A stretch of 26,248 nt of DNA from Phenylobacterium aquaticum (GTDB taxonomy: Bacteria > Pseudomonadota > Alphaproteobacteria > Caulobacterales > Caulobacteraceae), in NCBI RefSeq assembly GCF_947378715.1, contig NZ_CANCLE010000041.1:1-26248 (forward strand), written 5' to 3'. This document shows positions 14,480 to 22,827 of this stretch, piece by piece. The translations under genes were made by a program, and so were the position numbers. The notes below the pieces were generated by a model. The model made no database searches. It was not told the origin of the DNA and saw nothing but the letters and a program-made list of their open reading frames with translations. How positions within the stretch are numbered: the first letter of the stretch is position 1; the number at the start of each line of letters is the position of its first letter.

Positions 14480-16981
14480 ATGACGTCATTCAACAGCCTG
14501 CGGCTGCGCTCTGCGCTCGCCGTCGGGGTTTCCACTCTCGCAATCTCCGCCATGTCCGCCCCCGCCTTCGCCCAGGCGACGGCCCCGGGCGACTTCACCA
14601 TCGAAGAACTGGTCGTCACCGCTGAAAAGCGCGAACAGGCCCTGCAGGACGTTCCGGTCGCCGTGTCGGCCTTCACGTCCAGCCAACGCGATGTGGTCGG
14701 CATGACCAACATCCAGGACTTCGTGAACTTCACGCCGGGCATGAATTATTCGGGCACCGACCGCATCTCGCTGCGGGGCGCCGGCCGCAACACCTTCTAT
14801 GTCGGCAACGACCCGGGCGTGGCGACCTATTCGGACGGCTTCTATTCGGCCTCGTCGTCTGAGCTGTTCAAGACCCCGCTGTTCGTGGAACGCACCGAGA
14901 TCCTGCGCGGTCCGCAGGGCACGCTCTATGGCCGTAACGCCATGGGCGGCGCGGTGAACACCATCTCCAAGCACCCGGCCCACGAGTTCGGCGGCGAGAT
15001 CCGCGCGAGCTACGGCAATTTCGACCACTCCAAGGTCGAGGGCGTCGTCTCGATCCCGGTGGCGGAGCACCTGCGCTTCAAGATCGGCGGCAGCCAGGAC
15101 GAACAGCGCGAAGGCTTCATCAAGAACGTCGGGACCGCCAATGACGGCGGCACCATCAAGCGCACCTATTTCGAATTCCAGGCCGAAGCCGAGCTGGGCG
15201 ACAACGCCACGGCGTGGCTGCGCTATTCGCGGACCGGCTGGGACGACACCACCGGCGTGGGCGACCGTCTGTCCAACACCATCACGCCCTATGACACGAC
15301 CCGCGTGTTCCAGCCGATCGGCGGCCTGCTGCCGAACCCGCAATATGGGTATGCGACCGCCAACCCCGGCGTGACCGACCCCTACAAGATGAACACCAAC
15401 ACCAACGGCTATGGTCAGCTGCGCGGCAACCACCTGCTGACGGCCCAGGTCACCTATGATCTCGGCTGGGCGGACCTGAAGTACATCGGCGGGTTCCAGC
15501 AGTACAACTACCAGACCGGCGGCGACTATGACGGCACGAGCCGCACCGCCGCGATCGCGATCCCCGGCATGGCGGTCCCCTACTATCCGGACCAGACCAC
15601 CGACTTCAACGAACACAAGCGCTACTACTCGAACGAGATCAATCTGAGCTCGAAGGCCGATGGCCCGCTGACCTGGATTGTCGGGCTCTATCAGTACCAT
15701 GAAGAGTACGCCCAGCAGATCCAGCTGGCCGATCCGCAGCAGACCCAGCTGGCCCAGCCCCTGACCCTGACCGGGGCGCTCGCCGCCGCCAATCCGTCGC
15801 GGGACTTCGTCGACCAGAACGCCCGGCTGACCAGCAAGGCCTATGCGGTCTTCGGTCAGGCGACCTACAAGTTCAACGACGCCTGGTCGGTGACCGGCGG
15901 CCTGCGCTACACCAAGGACCAGAAGGACGGCTACGAGTCCCAACGGCTGATCCTGCTGTCGCCGTCGGTGGCCTCTGGCTTCTTCGCCTTCGACGTCTCC
16001 AGCGACATGGACCCTGCCACGGCGGGCGTTCAGAACTTCCGCAGCATGTCCGGCAGCTGGGACGCCGTCACCGGCACCCTGGACGTCGACTGGACCCCGG
16101 ACCACGACACGCTGTTCTACGGCAAGTACAGCCGCGGCTATAAGTCGGGTGGGTTCCTGCTCGGCACCCTGGCGCCGCAGCCGGAAGCCAAGCAGGAAGG
16201 CGTCGACGCCTTCGAGCTGGGCATGAAGAAGACCATCGCGCGCCGCCTGATCCTGAACAGCTCGCTGTTCTACAACGACTACAAGAACCTGCAGCTGAAC
16301 CTGCAACAGCTGAACGCGGCGGGCACGACCTCGGCGAACAACTTCGTCAATGTCGACGCCCACGCCTATGGCCTCGAGCTTGAGGCCCAATGGCAGCCGA
16401 TCCAGCCGCTGCAGTTCATCGCCTCCTACGGCTATCTCAACACCGAGATCACCCGCGGCTGCTGCTTCTATGACCCGGCCGATCCGTCGGCCCTGCTCTC
16501 CTCGGCCAAGCCGAAGGGCGGCACGGCCGTCACCAACGGCGTGCTGCTGGTGTTCCAGGACCTGAAGGGCTCGCAACTCTTCCAGTCGCCGGAGAACAAG
16601 TTCGCCTTCAACGGCAACTACACCTTCGACTTCACGCCGGGCTCGCTGATCCTGTCGGCCACCTACACCTGGACCGACAAGACCATCTACCAGCCCTTCA
16701 AGGATCCGGCCTTCGAGGTCCCGGCCTATGGGACCGCCGACTTCCGGGTGCTGTGGAAGGACGCCGACGAGAAGTACTCGGTCATCGGCTACGTGAAGAA
16801 CGCCTTCGACGAGCAGGGCTACACCTCCACGGGTTCGACCAACCCGACGGCGGTGTTCGCCAACCCGAACCCCGGCCTGGTCGTGGGCGGCAAGGCCTAC
16901 CTCCAGCAGACCGGCGTCGCGATCAATCGCGGCCTGATCCAGCCGCGCACCTTCGGCGTCGAGCTGCAGTACCGCTTCTAG
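14480..16981 (+). CDS. TonB-dependent outer-membrane receptor, 833 aa
   Basis: The start is ATG at 14480, four bases after GGGAGG; the open frame extends 44 codons upstream through the leader, which is not coding. A signal peptide ends near APAFA (about residue 30). The TonB-box-like IEELVVTAEKREQ and the plug motifs (VPVAVSAF, SLRGAG, ILRGPQGTLYGRNAMGG) nearly repeat those of the upstream paralogue. The barrel ends in LQYRF, as required for outer-membrane insertion. It lacks the Cys-flanked insertion of the first receptor and carries instead a RGCCFYDP loop. The two genes are diverged tandem duplicates with duplicated control regions. The substrate is unknown; no dedicated periplasmic binding protein, permease or degradative gene is next to them. 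Confidence 0.95.
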   Translation: MTSFNSLRLRSALAVGVSTLAISAMSAPAFAQATAPGDFTIEELVVTAEKREQALQDVPVAVSAFTSSQRDVVGMTNIQDFVNFTPGMNYSGTDRISLRGAGRNTFYVGNDPGVATYSDGFYSASSSELFKTPLFVERTEILRGPQGTLYGRNAMGGAVNTISKHPAHEFGGEIRASYGNFDHSKVEGVVSIPVAEHLRFKIGGSQDEQREGFIKNVGTANDGGTIKRTYFEFQAEAELGDNATAWLRYSRTGWDDTTGVGDRLSNTITPYDTTRVFQPIGGLLPNPQYGYATANPGVTDPYKMNTNTNGYGQLRGNHLLTAQVTYDLGWADLKYIGGFQQYNYQTGGDYDGTSRTAAIAIPGMAVPYYPDQTTDFNEHKRYYSNEINLSSKADGPLTWIVGLYQYHEEYAQQIQLADPQQTQLAQPLTLTGALAAANPSRDFVDQNARLTSKAYAVFGQATYKFNDAWSVTGGLRYTKDQKDGYESQRLILLSPSVASGFFAFDVSSDMDPATAGVQNFRSMSGSWDAVTGTLDVDWTPDHDTLFYGKYSRGYKSGGFLLGTLAPQPEAKQEGVDAFELGMKKTIARRLILNSSLFYNDYKNLQLNLQQLNAAGTTSANNFVNVDAHAYGLELEAQWQPIQPLQFIASYGYLNTEITRGCCFYDPADPSALLSSAKPKGGTAVTNGVLLVFQDLKGSQLFQSPENKFAFNGNYTFDFTPGSLILSATYTWTDKTIYQPFKDPAFEVPAYGTADFRVLWKDADEKYSVIGYVKNAFDEQGYTSTGSTNPTAVFANPNPGLVVGGKAYLQQTGVAINRGLIQPRTFGVELQYRF

Positions 16982-17009
16982 ACCCCGGGTTTCCTCCCCG
17001 GAACTTGCA

Positions 17010-17040
17010 GGGCGGCGGACCATTCCGCCGCCCTTTTTCT
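17010..17040 (+). terminator. Intrinsic terminator of the second receptor gene
   Basis: A perfect 10-bp stem, GGGCGGCGGA (17010-17019) with TCCGCCGCCC (17024-17033), loop CCAT, followed by TTTTTCTT. Confidence 0.95.
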
Positions 17041-17150
17041 TGCCCGCGTCAGAACTTGGGCCGTTCAGGCGCCGTCGCTGGGGAATTTAACGTCTCTGCA
17101 AGCGCTTCTGCGCATTCTGGGTAGAAGTCGTTCAAGGCGTTCGCCCGTAC

Positions 17151-18260
17151 ATGCCGTCGCAAGAGTTCTTTTTCGAGCGCGTCACCAGTGAAATCCATCA
17201 GCAGATGGAGGGCGTGCTAGCGCTCGCCGAGCGTCTGGCCCGCCAGCCCCTGGGCGCCGACGCGCAGTCCTGCGTGGCCGGCGTCATCGAGGCCTGCGTC
17301 AATGTCCGCCAGATCGTCGCCTCGAGCATGGATCTGAGGAATGCGGCCGCCACCGGCATAGAGCTCAACCTAGCCCCGCACCGGCTGCGAGACCTGGTCG
17401 ATGACCTGGAAGCGCGTTGGGGCGCCCGCGCCCGCGCCTCGGGCGTCACCCTGCTGGTCGCCTATGACGGCGATCCCGAAGCCTCGGCCCTGATCGACGC
17501 CCCGCGCACCATCCAGGCCTTTGACGGCCTGATCGCCCAGGCCCTGGCCGGCGTCCGTCGCGGCGCCGTGGAAGCCACTCTGAAGGCGGCCCAGGATGGC
17601 GACGTGATGCGCATCGAAGGCCGCGTCCGTGGCGGCGGCGATCGCAATCTGGGCGCCCGCGCCCTCGACATTCGTGAGATCGAGGCCCTGTTCGGCCTGG
17701 AGATCGCCCTGGCCTCGGCGCTTGGCCGCACCATACTGACCGCCCTGGGCGGTCATATCCGCGCCGATGACAATCGGGGCGGCGGCGAGACCCTGGTGTT
17801 CGACTTCCAGGCCGCCTGCGTGCTGGAGACTCCCGCCGACAACGGCACGGCCGGCGGCGAGGATGGCCGCAGCGCCCACATCCTGGTGGTCGATGACAAC
17901 GCCACCAACCGCATGGTGGCCGAGACGCTCTGCGAGATGTTCGACTGCACCTCGGAAAGCGCTGTCGACGGCGTCGAGGCGGTCGAGGTCGCCAAGAGCG
18001 GGCGCTTCGACCTGATCCTGATGGATATCAAGATGCCGCGGATGGACGGGGTCACCGCCACCCGCGAGATTCGCCAGTTCGCCGGCCATGCCGGCCGTGT
18101 GCCGATCATCGCGCTCACCGCCAACGCCGATCCCGAGGACGCCGCAGGCTATCTGTCGGCGGGCATGAACGGCGTCGTGGAAAAGCCGATGAAACCCGAG
18201 AACCTGCTGCGCGCCCTGCAGGAGAACCTGGGCGGCGGGGCCCAGTCGGCCGCCGCCTGA
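17151..18260 (+). CDS. Degenerate histidine kinase-like protein with C-terminal receiver
   Basis: A 369-residue cytosolic protein without membrane segments. Residues 8-60 resemble the dimerisation helices of a histidine kinase (SEIHQQMEGVLALAERLA aligns with the usual SHEIRTPLNGVL pattern), but the phosphoacceptor position holds Ser13, with a His at 16 out of register. Residues 80-225 look like a worn ATPase domain: GRTILTALGGHIRADDN and ETLVFDFQ recall the end of HATPase_c, yet no GxGLGL lid motif is visible. The receiver at about 243-360 is complete: Asp248/249, Asp292, the Thr of IALTAN and Lys345. The module probably acts as a receiver controlled by or scaffolded on a pseudokinase. It ends exactly where the convergent HlyD-family gene ends (TGA next to TCA). 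Confidence 0.85.
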   Translation: MPSQEFFFERVTSEIHQQMEGVLALAERLARQPLGADAQSCVAGVIEACVNVRQIVASSMDLRNAAATGIELNLAPHRLRDLVDDLEARWGARARASGVTLLVAYDGDPEASALIDAPRTIQAFDGLIAQALAGVRRGAVEATLKAAQDGDVMRIEGRVRGGGDRNLGARALDIREIEALFGLEIALASALGRTILTALGGHIRADDNRGGGETLVFDFQAACVLETPADNGTAGGEDGRSAHILVVDDNATNRMVAETLCEMFDCTSESAVDGVEAVEVAKSGRFDLILMDIKMPRMDGVTATREIRQFAGHAGRVPIIALTANADPEDAAGYLSAGMNGVVEKPMKPENLLRALQENLGGGAQSAAA

Positions 18261-19382
18261 TCAGTCCCGGAGCCGCACGGTCACCTTGGCCGACAGGCCG
18301 GACCTGAGCTTCGCCACATCGGCCTGACCGGGGTCGAAGGTCAGCCGCACCGGCACCCGTTGCACGATCTTGGTGAAGTTGCCCGTGCCCGGCTCGAAGG
18401 GCAGCAGGGCGAACTCCGAGCCCGAGCCCGGGGCGAAGCTCTGCACATGGGCCTTCAGCTTCACGCCCGGCAGGGCGTCAACCCGCACGATCGCCGCCTG
18501 GCCCTGCAGCATGCGGTCGGTCTGGGTCTCCTTGAAGTTGGCGGTGACGTGCAGGGTCTCCATCGGGATCAGGGTCATGAGCCGGGCGCCGGGTTGGACG
18601 AAGTCGCCCGGATTGGCCTGGCGGTCTCCGACGACGCCGGCGATGGGCGCGCGGATCACCGCGTGATCAGCGTCTTGGCGGGCGAGATCGACGGCGGCCT
18701 GGGCCTTGGCTTCAGCGGCCCGGGCGGCGTCTATGGCGGCCATCAGTTCGCCCCGGCGATGGTCGGTGACCGTGGCCTGATCGCGGCTGACATCCAGGGC
18801 GGCGCGGGTCTTCGCCGCCGTGGCCGAGGCGCTCAAAGCATCGGCATGCACACGCTCGGCGTCGCGGCGCGCCACCGTGCCGTCGCCGACCAGGGCCTGG
18901 AAACGCGTCCAGTCGGCCTGGGCGCGGTCGGACTGGGCGTCGGCGGCGCGGATGTCGGTCTCGGCCTGGCGGGTCGAGGCGGCCGCCAGATGCTGCTCCG
19001 CGCCCAGCCGCGACAGGGCGGCCTGGGCCGAGGCCACCTGGGCCCGCGCCAGGGCCAGGTCACCCTGCGCTGAGGCCAGGCGGGCGGCGTATTCGGAGGG
19101 GTCCAGGCGGATCAGCGGCTGTCCGGCCACGACCTGCTGGTTGTCGACCACCAGCACCTGGGCGATCTGGCCCTTCACCCGGGGCGCGACCTCCGTGCGG
19201 TCGGTCTTGAGATAGGCGTTCTCGGTGGTCACCGAGGCCTTGGGGGCGCGCAGCCAGACCACGCCGAGGGTCGCAATCACCACGGCGACGCCCAGCACCA
19301 GCAACGCGCGGCGGGACGGCCGACGGCGGGTGGTGACCTGCCCGACCTGTGGCGGCGCGCTATCGAGGGTGGCGGCGCTCAT
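18261..19382 (-). CDS. HlyD/EmrA-family efflux adaptor
   Basis: A 373-residue periplasmic adaptor of a tripartite efflux pump. A cytoplasmic N-terminus with RRRPSRR precedes a single membrane segment (about residues 26-43). A lipoyl half-motif (VAPRVKGQIAQVLVVDNQQV) and a long Ala-rich coiled coil (about 95-215) follow, then the second lipoyl half with APIAGVVGDRQANPGDFV and the EmrA hallmark NFKETQ. It would link an inner-membrane exporter to an outer-membrane channel. The ATG at 19382 overlaps the thioesterase stop (ATGA), which fixes the start and implies coupling; the open frame continues upstream without similarity. The probable partner is the divergent 14-TM exporter at 20531; no TolC-type gene is in the window. 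Confidence 0.93.
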   Translation of the reverse strand: MSAATLDSAPPQVGQVTTRRRPSRRALLVLGVAVVIATLGVVWLRAPKASVTTENAYLKTDRTEVAPRVKGQIAQVLVVDNQQVVAGQPLIRLDPSEYAARLASAQGDLALARAQVASAQAALSRLGAEQHLAAASTRQAETDIRAADAQSDRAQADWTRFQALVGDGTVARRDAERVHADALSASATAAKTRAALDVSRDQATVTDHRRGELMAAIDAARAAEAKAQAAVDLARQDADHAVIRAPIAGVVGDRQANPGDFVQPGARLMTLIPMETLHVTANFKETQTDRMLQGQAAIVRVDALPGVKLKAHVQSFAPGSGSEFALLPFEPGTGNFTKIVQRVPVRLTFDPGQADVAKLRSGLSAKVTVRLRD

Positions 19383-19840
19383 CGCTCGAACACCAGCAGG
19401 GTGCTGGTGGCGGTGGCGTAGAGCCGCCCCTCCAGATCGGTCAGCCGGCCCTCGGCGAAGGCGGCGCGGCGGCCCATGGAGATCACCTTGCCCTCGGCGC
19501 GGATCGGGCCGGTCGTCGAGGTCAGGGCCCGGTGATAGGCGACCTTCAACTCCAGGGTCGTATAGCCCTGGCCGGGCTTCAGCTTGGAATGCACCGCGCA
19601 ACCGACGCAGGAGTCCAGCAAGGTGGCCGCGAAGCCGCCGTGCACCGTGCCGATGGGATTATAGACCCCCTCATGCGGGGTCGCGCCGAACACCACGCGG
19701 CCCTCCTCGATCTCCACATGGTCGAAGCCCATGGTCTTGCCCATGCCGGACGGGGGGCGGCTGGGGTCCTGGAAGATGGCGCGCAACTGCTCGAGGCCGT
19801 TGGGCGCTTGGGTGTCCTGGATCAGGGTCTCGGTCGTCAC
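19379..19840 (-). CDS. PaaI/YbgC-like hotdog thioesterase
   Basis: A 153-residue hotdog-fold protein. The motif GTVHGGFAATLLDSCVGCAVHS contains the HGG loop and the aspartate of LLDS that activates water for thioester hydrolysis in the PaaI group. A following LELKVAYHRAL strand and RGRL-like tail are typical. It probably hydrolyses an aryl- or acyl-CoA in the cytosol; the actual substrate is unknown. The start is taken as GTG at 19840, five bases after the tetR stop, with AAGG about ten bases upstream inside tetR. Longer in-frame starts would lie inside the regulator gene. Placement between a TetR gene and an efflux adaptor suggests shared control by the same inducer. Confidence 0.88.
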   Translation of the reverse strand: MTTETLIQDTQAPNGLEQLRAIFQDPSRPPSGMGKTMGFDHVEIEEGRVVFGATPHEGVYNPIGTVHGGFAATLLDSCVGCAVHSKLKPGQGYTTLELKVAYHRALTSTTGPIRAEGKVISMGRRAAFAEGRLTDLEGRLYATATSTLLVFER

Positions 19841-19845
19841 TTGGG

Positions 19846-20469
19846 TCAGGCCTTCTGGGGAGGAATGTCGGACGGAGAAGATACGTCGGTCAGGCCCATC
19901 CGCGCCTTCACCCGCGCGCGGGCATCGGACAGCAGACGGTCGGAAAACTCTCGATCGGAGACCGCGCGCGCCAGCGCGACGGCGCCGGCCATTTCCGCCA
20001 CCAGCGAGCCCGCGAGGGCGTCGCGGTCGCCCGCAGCCCCCACGGTCAGACGGCCCGATATGGAGGAGATCAGGGATTTCACGCCGGCGTCGAAGGCGGC
20101 GCGCGCGGGCTCGCCCTGTCTGGGGAGGTCGTTCGACAGGGTGGCGATGGGACACCCACGCTCGGGCGCGTCGCGATGGGCGGCCGAGACATAGTTGTCC
20201 ACGAAGGCGGAAAGATAGTCGGTGTCAGAACGGCCCTCGCCCAGGCGCTGGAAGCGCCGGCGGCTGCGGTCAAAGGCGTGGCCGATCGCGGCCCCCACCA
20301 TCTCGTCCTTGGATTTGAAGTGGGCGTAGAAGCCGCCGTGGGTCAGGCCGGCCTGGGCCATGACCTCGGCCACGGCGACCCGATCCGGTCCCTGGATCCT
20401 CACGGCGGCGGCCGCAGCGTCCAGCAGCTTCTTCCGGGTCTCTTCCTTGTGCGTCTGGCTATAGCGCAT
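19846..20469 (-). CDS. TetR/AcrR-family transcriptional regulator
   Basis: A 207-residue repressor-type protein. The N-terminal helix-turn-helix is clear: RVAVAEVMAQAGLTHGGFYAHFKSKDEM around residues 30-57. The C-terminal domain should bind an inducer and dimerise; it includes a CPIATLSNDLPRQ segment as in the TetR_C group often found with efflux genes. The start at ATG 20469 gives the standard length. It is divergent from the exporter gene across 61 bp and is the first gene of the tetR-thioesterase-adaptor operon, so by analogy it probably represses both directions from the shared intergenic region. The inducer is unknown. Confidence 0.95.
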   Translation of the reverse strand: MRYSQTHKEETRKKLLDAAAAAVRIQGPDRVAVAEVMAQAGLTHGGFYAHFKSKDEMVGAAIGHAFDRSRRRFQRLGEGRSDTDYLSAFVDNYVSAAHRDAPERGCPIATLSNDLPRQGEPARAAFDAGVKSLISSISGRLTVGAAGDRDALAGSLVAEMAGAVALARAVSDREFSDRLLSDARARVKARMGLTDVSSPSDIPPQKA

Positions 20470-20482
20470 CGTCGCATCCCGC

Positions 20483-20510
20483 TTTATATGATGGACATAA
20501 TACTATGATC
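20483..20510. promoter_or_regulatory. AT-rich divergent promoter/operator between tetR and the exporter
   Basis: The 61-bp gap is much more AT-rich than its surroundings. TATGAT occurs at 20487-20492 and again at 20504-20509, 17 bp apart, and TATG-ATGGA-CATA is a short inverted repeat at 20487-20499. These would suit -10 boxes and a TetR-family operator, but the operator half-sites are short and the assignment is tentative. Confidence 0.4.
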
Positions 20511-20530
20511 CGCGAGGCGCAAGGCCGACC

Positions 20531-22117
20531 ATGTCCGACACATCCGCCACTGCCGCCCCGGTCAATCCGGCCGCCTTGCCCGAGCGGCTGAAGATGATGA
20601 TCTTCGCCATGATGGCCTTTGGTCAGTTCATGGCCCTGCTGGACATCCAGATCGTCGCCGGGTCGCTGGGCTCGATCCAGGCGGGCCTGTCGGCGGGCCC
20701 CGACGAGATCGCCTGGGTGCAGACCGCCTATCTGATGGCCGAGATCGTGATGATCCCGCTGGCCGCCTTCCTGTCCCAGGCGATCTCGACGCGCTGGCTG
20801 TTCACCGCCTCGGCCGGGCTGTTCACCCTGTCCAGCCTGATGTGCGGCATGGCCTGGGACATCAATTCGATGATCGCCTTCCGCGCCCTGCAGGGTTTCG
20901 TCGGCGGGGCCATGGTGCCGACGGTGTTCGCCACCGGCTTCGCCATGTTCGAGGGGCCTAAGCGGGCCATGGTCCCCGCGATCCTGGGGATCACCTCAAC
21001 CCTGGCTCCGACCCTCGGTCCCAGCGTCGGCGGCTGGATCACCGACGTCGCCGACTGGCGCTGGCTGTTCTTCATCAACCTGATCCCGGGCCTGGCCATC
21101 ACCATCATCCTGCCGCTGCTGGGCAAGGTGGACGAGGCCCAGCCCCAGATGCTCAAGCGCATCGACTGGCTGCATGTCGGCTCTCTGGCGGTGTTCCTGG
21201 GCGGGCTGCAATACATGCTGGAGGAAGGCCCCCGGCACGAGTGGTTCAATGATATCGGGGTGGCCAGCGCCGCCTGGCTATCCTTCGTGGGCGGCGTCGT
21301 GTTCTTCGAGCGCAGCTTCTTCTCGACCATGCCGGTCCTCAAGCTGACGCCCTTCCGGCGACCAACCTTCGCCATGGCCTGTGTGCTGAACCTGGTGATC
21401 GGCTTCGGGCTCTATTCCGCCACCTATCTGACCCCGGTGTTCCTGGGGCGGGTGCGGGGCTTCTCCAGCCTGCAGATCGGCGGCACGGTGTTCGTCACCG
21501 GCCTGACCATGGCCTTCGCCGCCCCGATCGCCGCCAGGCTCTCCACCCGGGTCGACGGCCGCTATGTGATCGGGGTCGGGTTCAGCCTGTTCGCGCTCGG
21601 CCTTTGGATGTTCTCGACCATCACCCCGCAATGGGGGTTCTGGGAGCTGTTCGCGCCCCAGGCGGTGCGCGGCTTCGCGATCCTGCTGTGCATCGTGCCG
21701 GCGGTCGGCATGGCGCTCAACGGGGTCGCCCCGTCAGAACTGCGCTACGCCTCGGGCCTGTTCAATCTGATGCGCAATCTGGGCGGGGCGATCGGCATCG
21801 CGGTGGTCAATACCTGGCTGCAGGATTTCGGCCGCATGCACGCCGCCAGCCTGGGCGCCCAGATGGGCGAGCACGCCGCCACGGGCCAGGCCGTGGTCTC
21901 GGGCCTCACCGCCTATGCCCGCCAGTTCACGCCCGACGCCGGCTACGCCCTGTCTCTCGCCCAGAGCCAGATGGCCCGCATCGTCGGGCGGGAAGCCACG
22001 ACCCTGGCCTTCGCCGACACCTATCGGCTGATGGCCTGGGCCTTCCTGGCGGCCCTGCTGATCGTGCCCTTCTGCCGTCCGGCGCCGACCAACGCCCCGC
22101 CGCCCTCGGAACATTGA
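20531..22117 (+). CDS. DHA2-family (EmrB/QacA-like) MFS exporter
   Basis: A 528-residue inner-membrane protein with about 14 hydrophobic segments. Typical DHA2 features are visible: the first helix MMAFGQFMALLDIQIV (with the D of motif D1), WVQTAYLMAEIVMIPLAAFLS, FRALQGFVGGAMVPTVFA, and the antiporter motif C region LGPSVGGWITD followed by WRWLFFINL. It probably exports a hydrophobic or amphipathic compound by proton antiport with the HlyD/EmrA-like adaptor encoded divergently. The start at ATG 20531 is supported by its position after the promoter gap. Regulation by the adjacent TetR protein is expected. The exported compound cannot be told from sequence. Confidence 0.95.
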   Translation: MSDTSATAAPVNPAALPERLKMMIFAMMAFGQFMALLDIQIVAGSLGSIQAGLSAGPDEIAWVQTAYLMAEIVMIPLAAFLSQAISTRWLFTASAGLFTLSSLMCGMAWDINSMIAFRALQGFVGGAMVPTVFATGFAMFEGPKRAMVPAILGITSTLAPTLGPSVGGWITDVADWRWLFFINLIPGLAITIILPLLGKVDEAQPQMLKRIDWLHVGSLAVFLGGLQYMLEEGPRHEWFNDIGVASAAWLSFVGGVVFFERSFFSTMPVLKLTPFRRPTFAMACVLNLVIGFGLYSATYLTPVFLGRVRGFSSLQIGGTVFVTGLTMAFAAPIAARLSTRVDGRYVIGVGFSLFALGLWMFSTITPQWGFWELFAPQAVRGFAILLCIVPAVGMALNGVAPSELRYASGLFNLMRNLGGAIGIAVVNTWLQDFGRMHAASLGAQMGEHAATGQAVVSGLTAYARQFTPDAGYALSLAQSQMARIVGREATTLAFADTYRLMAWAFLAALLIVPFCRPAPTNAPPPSEH

Positions 22118-22191
22118 GCCGCCGGCGCTTTAGCCCTGGCGGCAGACTGGGCGGCGCGTAAGCTGGCGCAAAGTCCGGGGGGAACACACGC

Positions 22192-22815
22192 ATGCCATCG
22201 CTCTACGAACGCTTCGTCCTGCCCGGGCTCTTGAAGTGCGCCTGCTCCTCCCCGCCGATGATGAAGCAGCGGGCCAAGGTCGTGCCGCGCGCCGCCGGCA
22301 AGGTGCTGGAGCTGGGCATCGGCATGGGCCTGAACCTCGCCTATTACGATCCCGGCAAGGTGGATTCGGTGTTCGGCGTCGACCCCGCCCCGGAGCTGCG
22401 CGCCATCGCCATGGCCGCCCCACGCCCTCAGGGCCTGAAGGTGGAGGTCGCCGACGGAGTGGCCGAGGACATGCCTTTCGCGGACCAGGCCTTCGACACC
22501 GTGGTCTGCACCTTCACCCTGTGCTCTGTGCACCGACCGGCGGCGGCCCTGGCCGAGGCGCGCCGGGTGCTGAAGCCTGGCGGGCGGCTGCTGTTCTGCG
22601 AGCACGGCCTGGCCCCCGACCCCGACGTCGCCAAGTGGCAGAGGCGGATCGAGCCGATCTGGAAGCGGATGGCCGGCGGCTGTCACCTGACCCGGCCGGT
22701 GGCTGCAGCGATCGGCGAGGCCGGGTTCAGGCTGGACTGGCTGGAGACCCTCTACGTGCCGAACACGCCCCGGATCGCAGGCTGGAATGAATGGGGCGCG
22801 GCCCTGGCCGCCTGA
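22192..22815 (+). CDS. Class I SAM-dependent methyltransferase
   Basis: A 207-residue protein. The SAM-binding motif I is VLELGIGMGLN (about residues 37-47), the acidic residue ending strand 2 is in FGVDPAPE, and motif IV/post-I reads DTVVCTFTLCSV, followed by EARRVLKPGGRLLFCEHG. The N-terminal YERFVLPGLLKCAC segment recalls the Methyltransf_11 group near METTL7/TMT1 thiol methyltransferases, but the substrate is not evident. Cysteines are unusually frequent in its first 25 residues and around the active site. It lies 74 bp after the exporter gene and 12 bp before the oxidoreductase gene, so the latter two are probably co-transcribed. Confidence 0.92.
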   Translation: MPSLYERFVLPGLLKCACSSPPMMKQRAKVVPRAAGKVLELGIGMGLNLAYYDPGKVDSVFGVDPAPELRAIAMAAPRPQGLKVEVADGVAEDMPFADQAFDTVVCTFTLCSVHRPAAALAEARRVLKPGGRLLFCEHGLAPDPDVAKWQRRIEPIWKRMAGGCHLTRPVAAAIGEAGFRLDWLETLYVPNTPRIAGWNEWGAALAA

Positions 22816-22827
22816 GGAGCCAAGATC

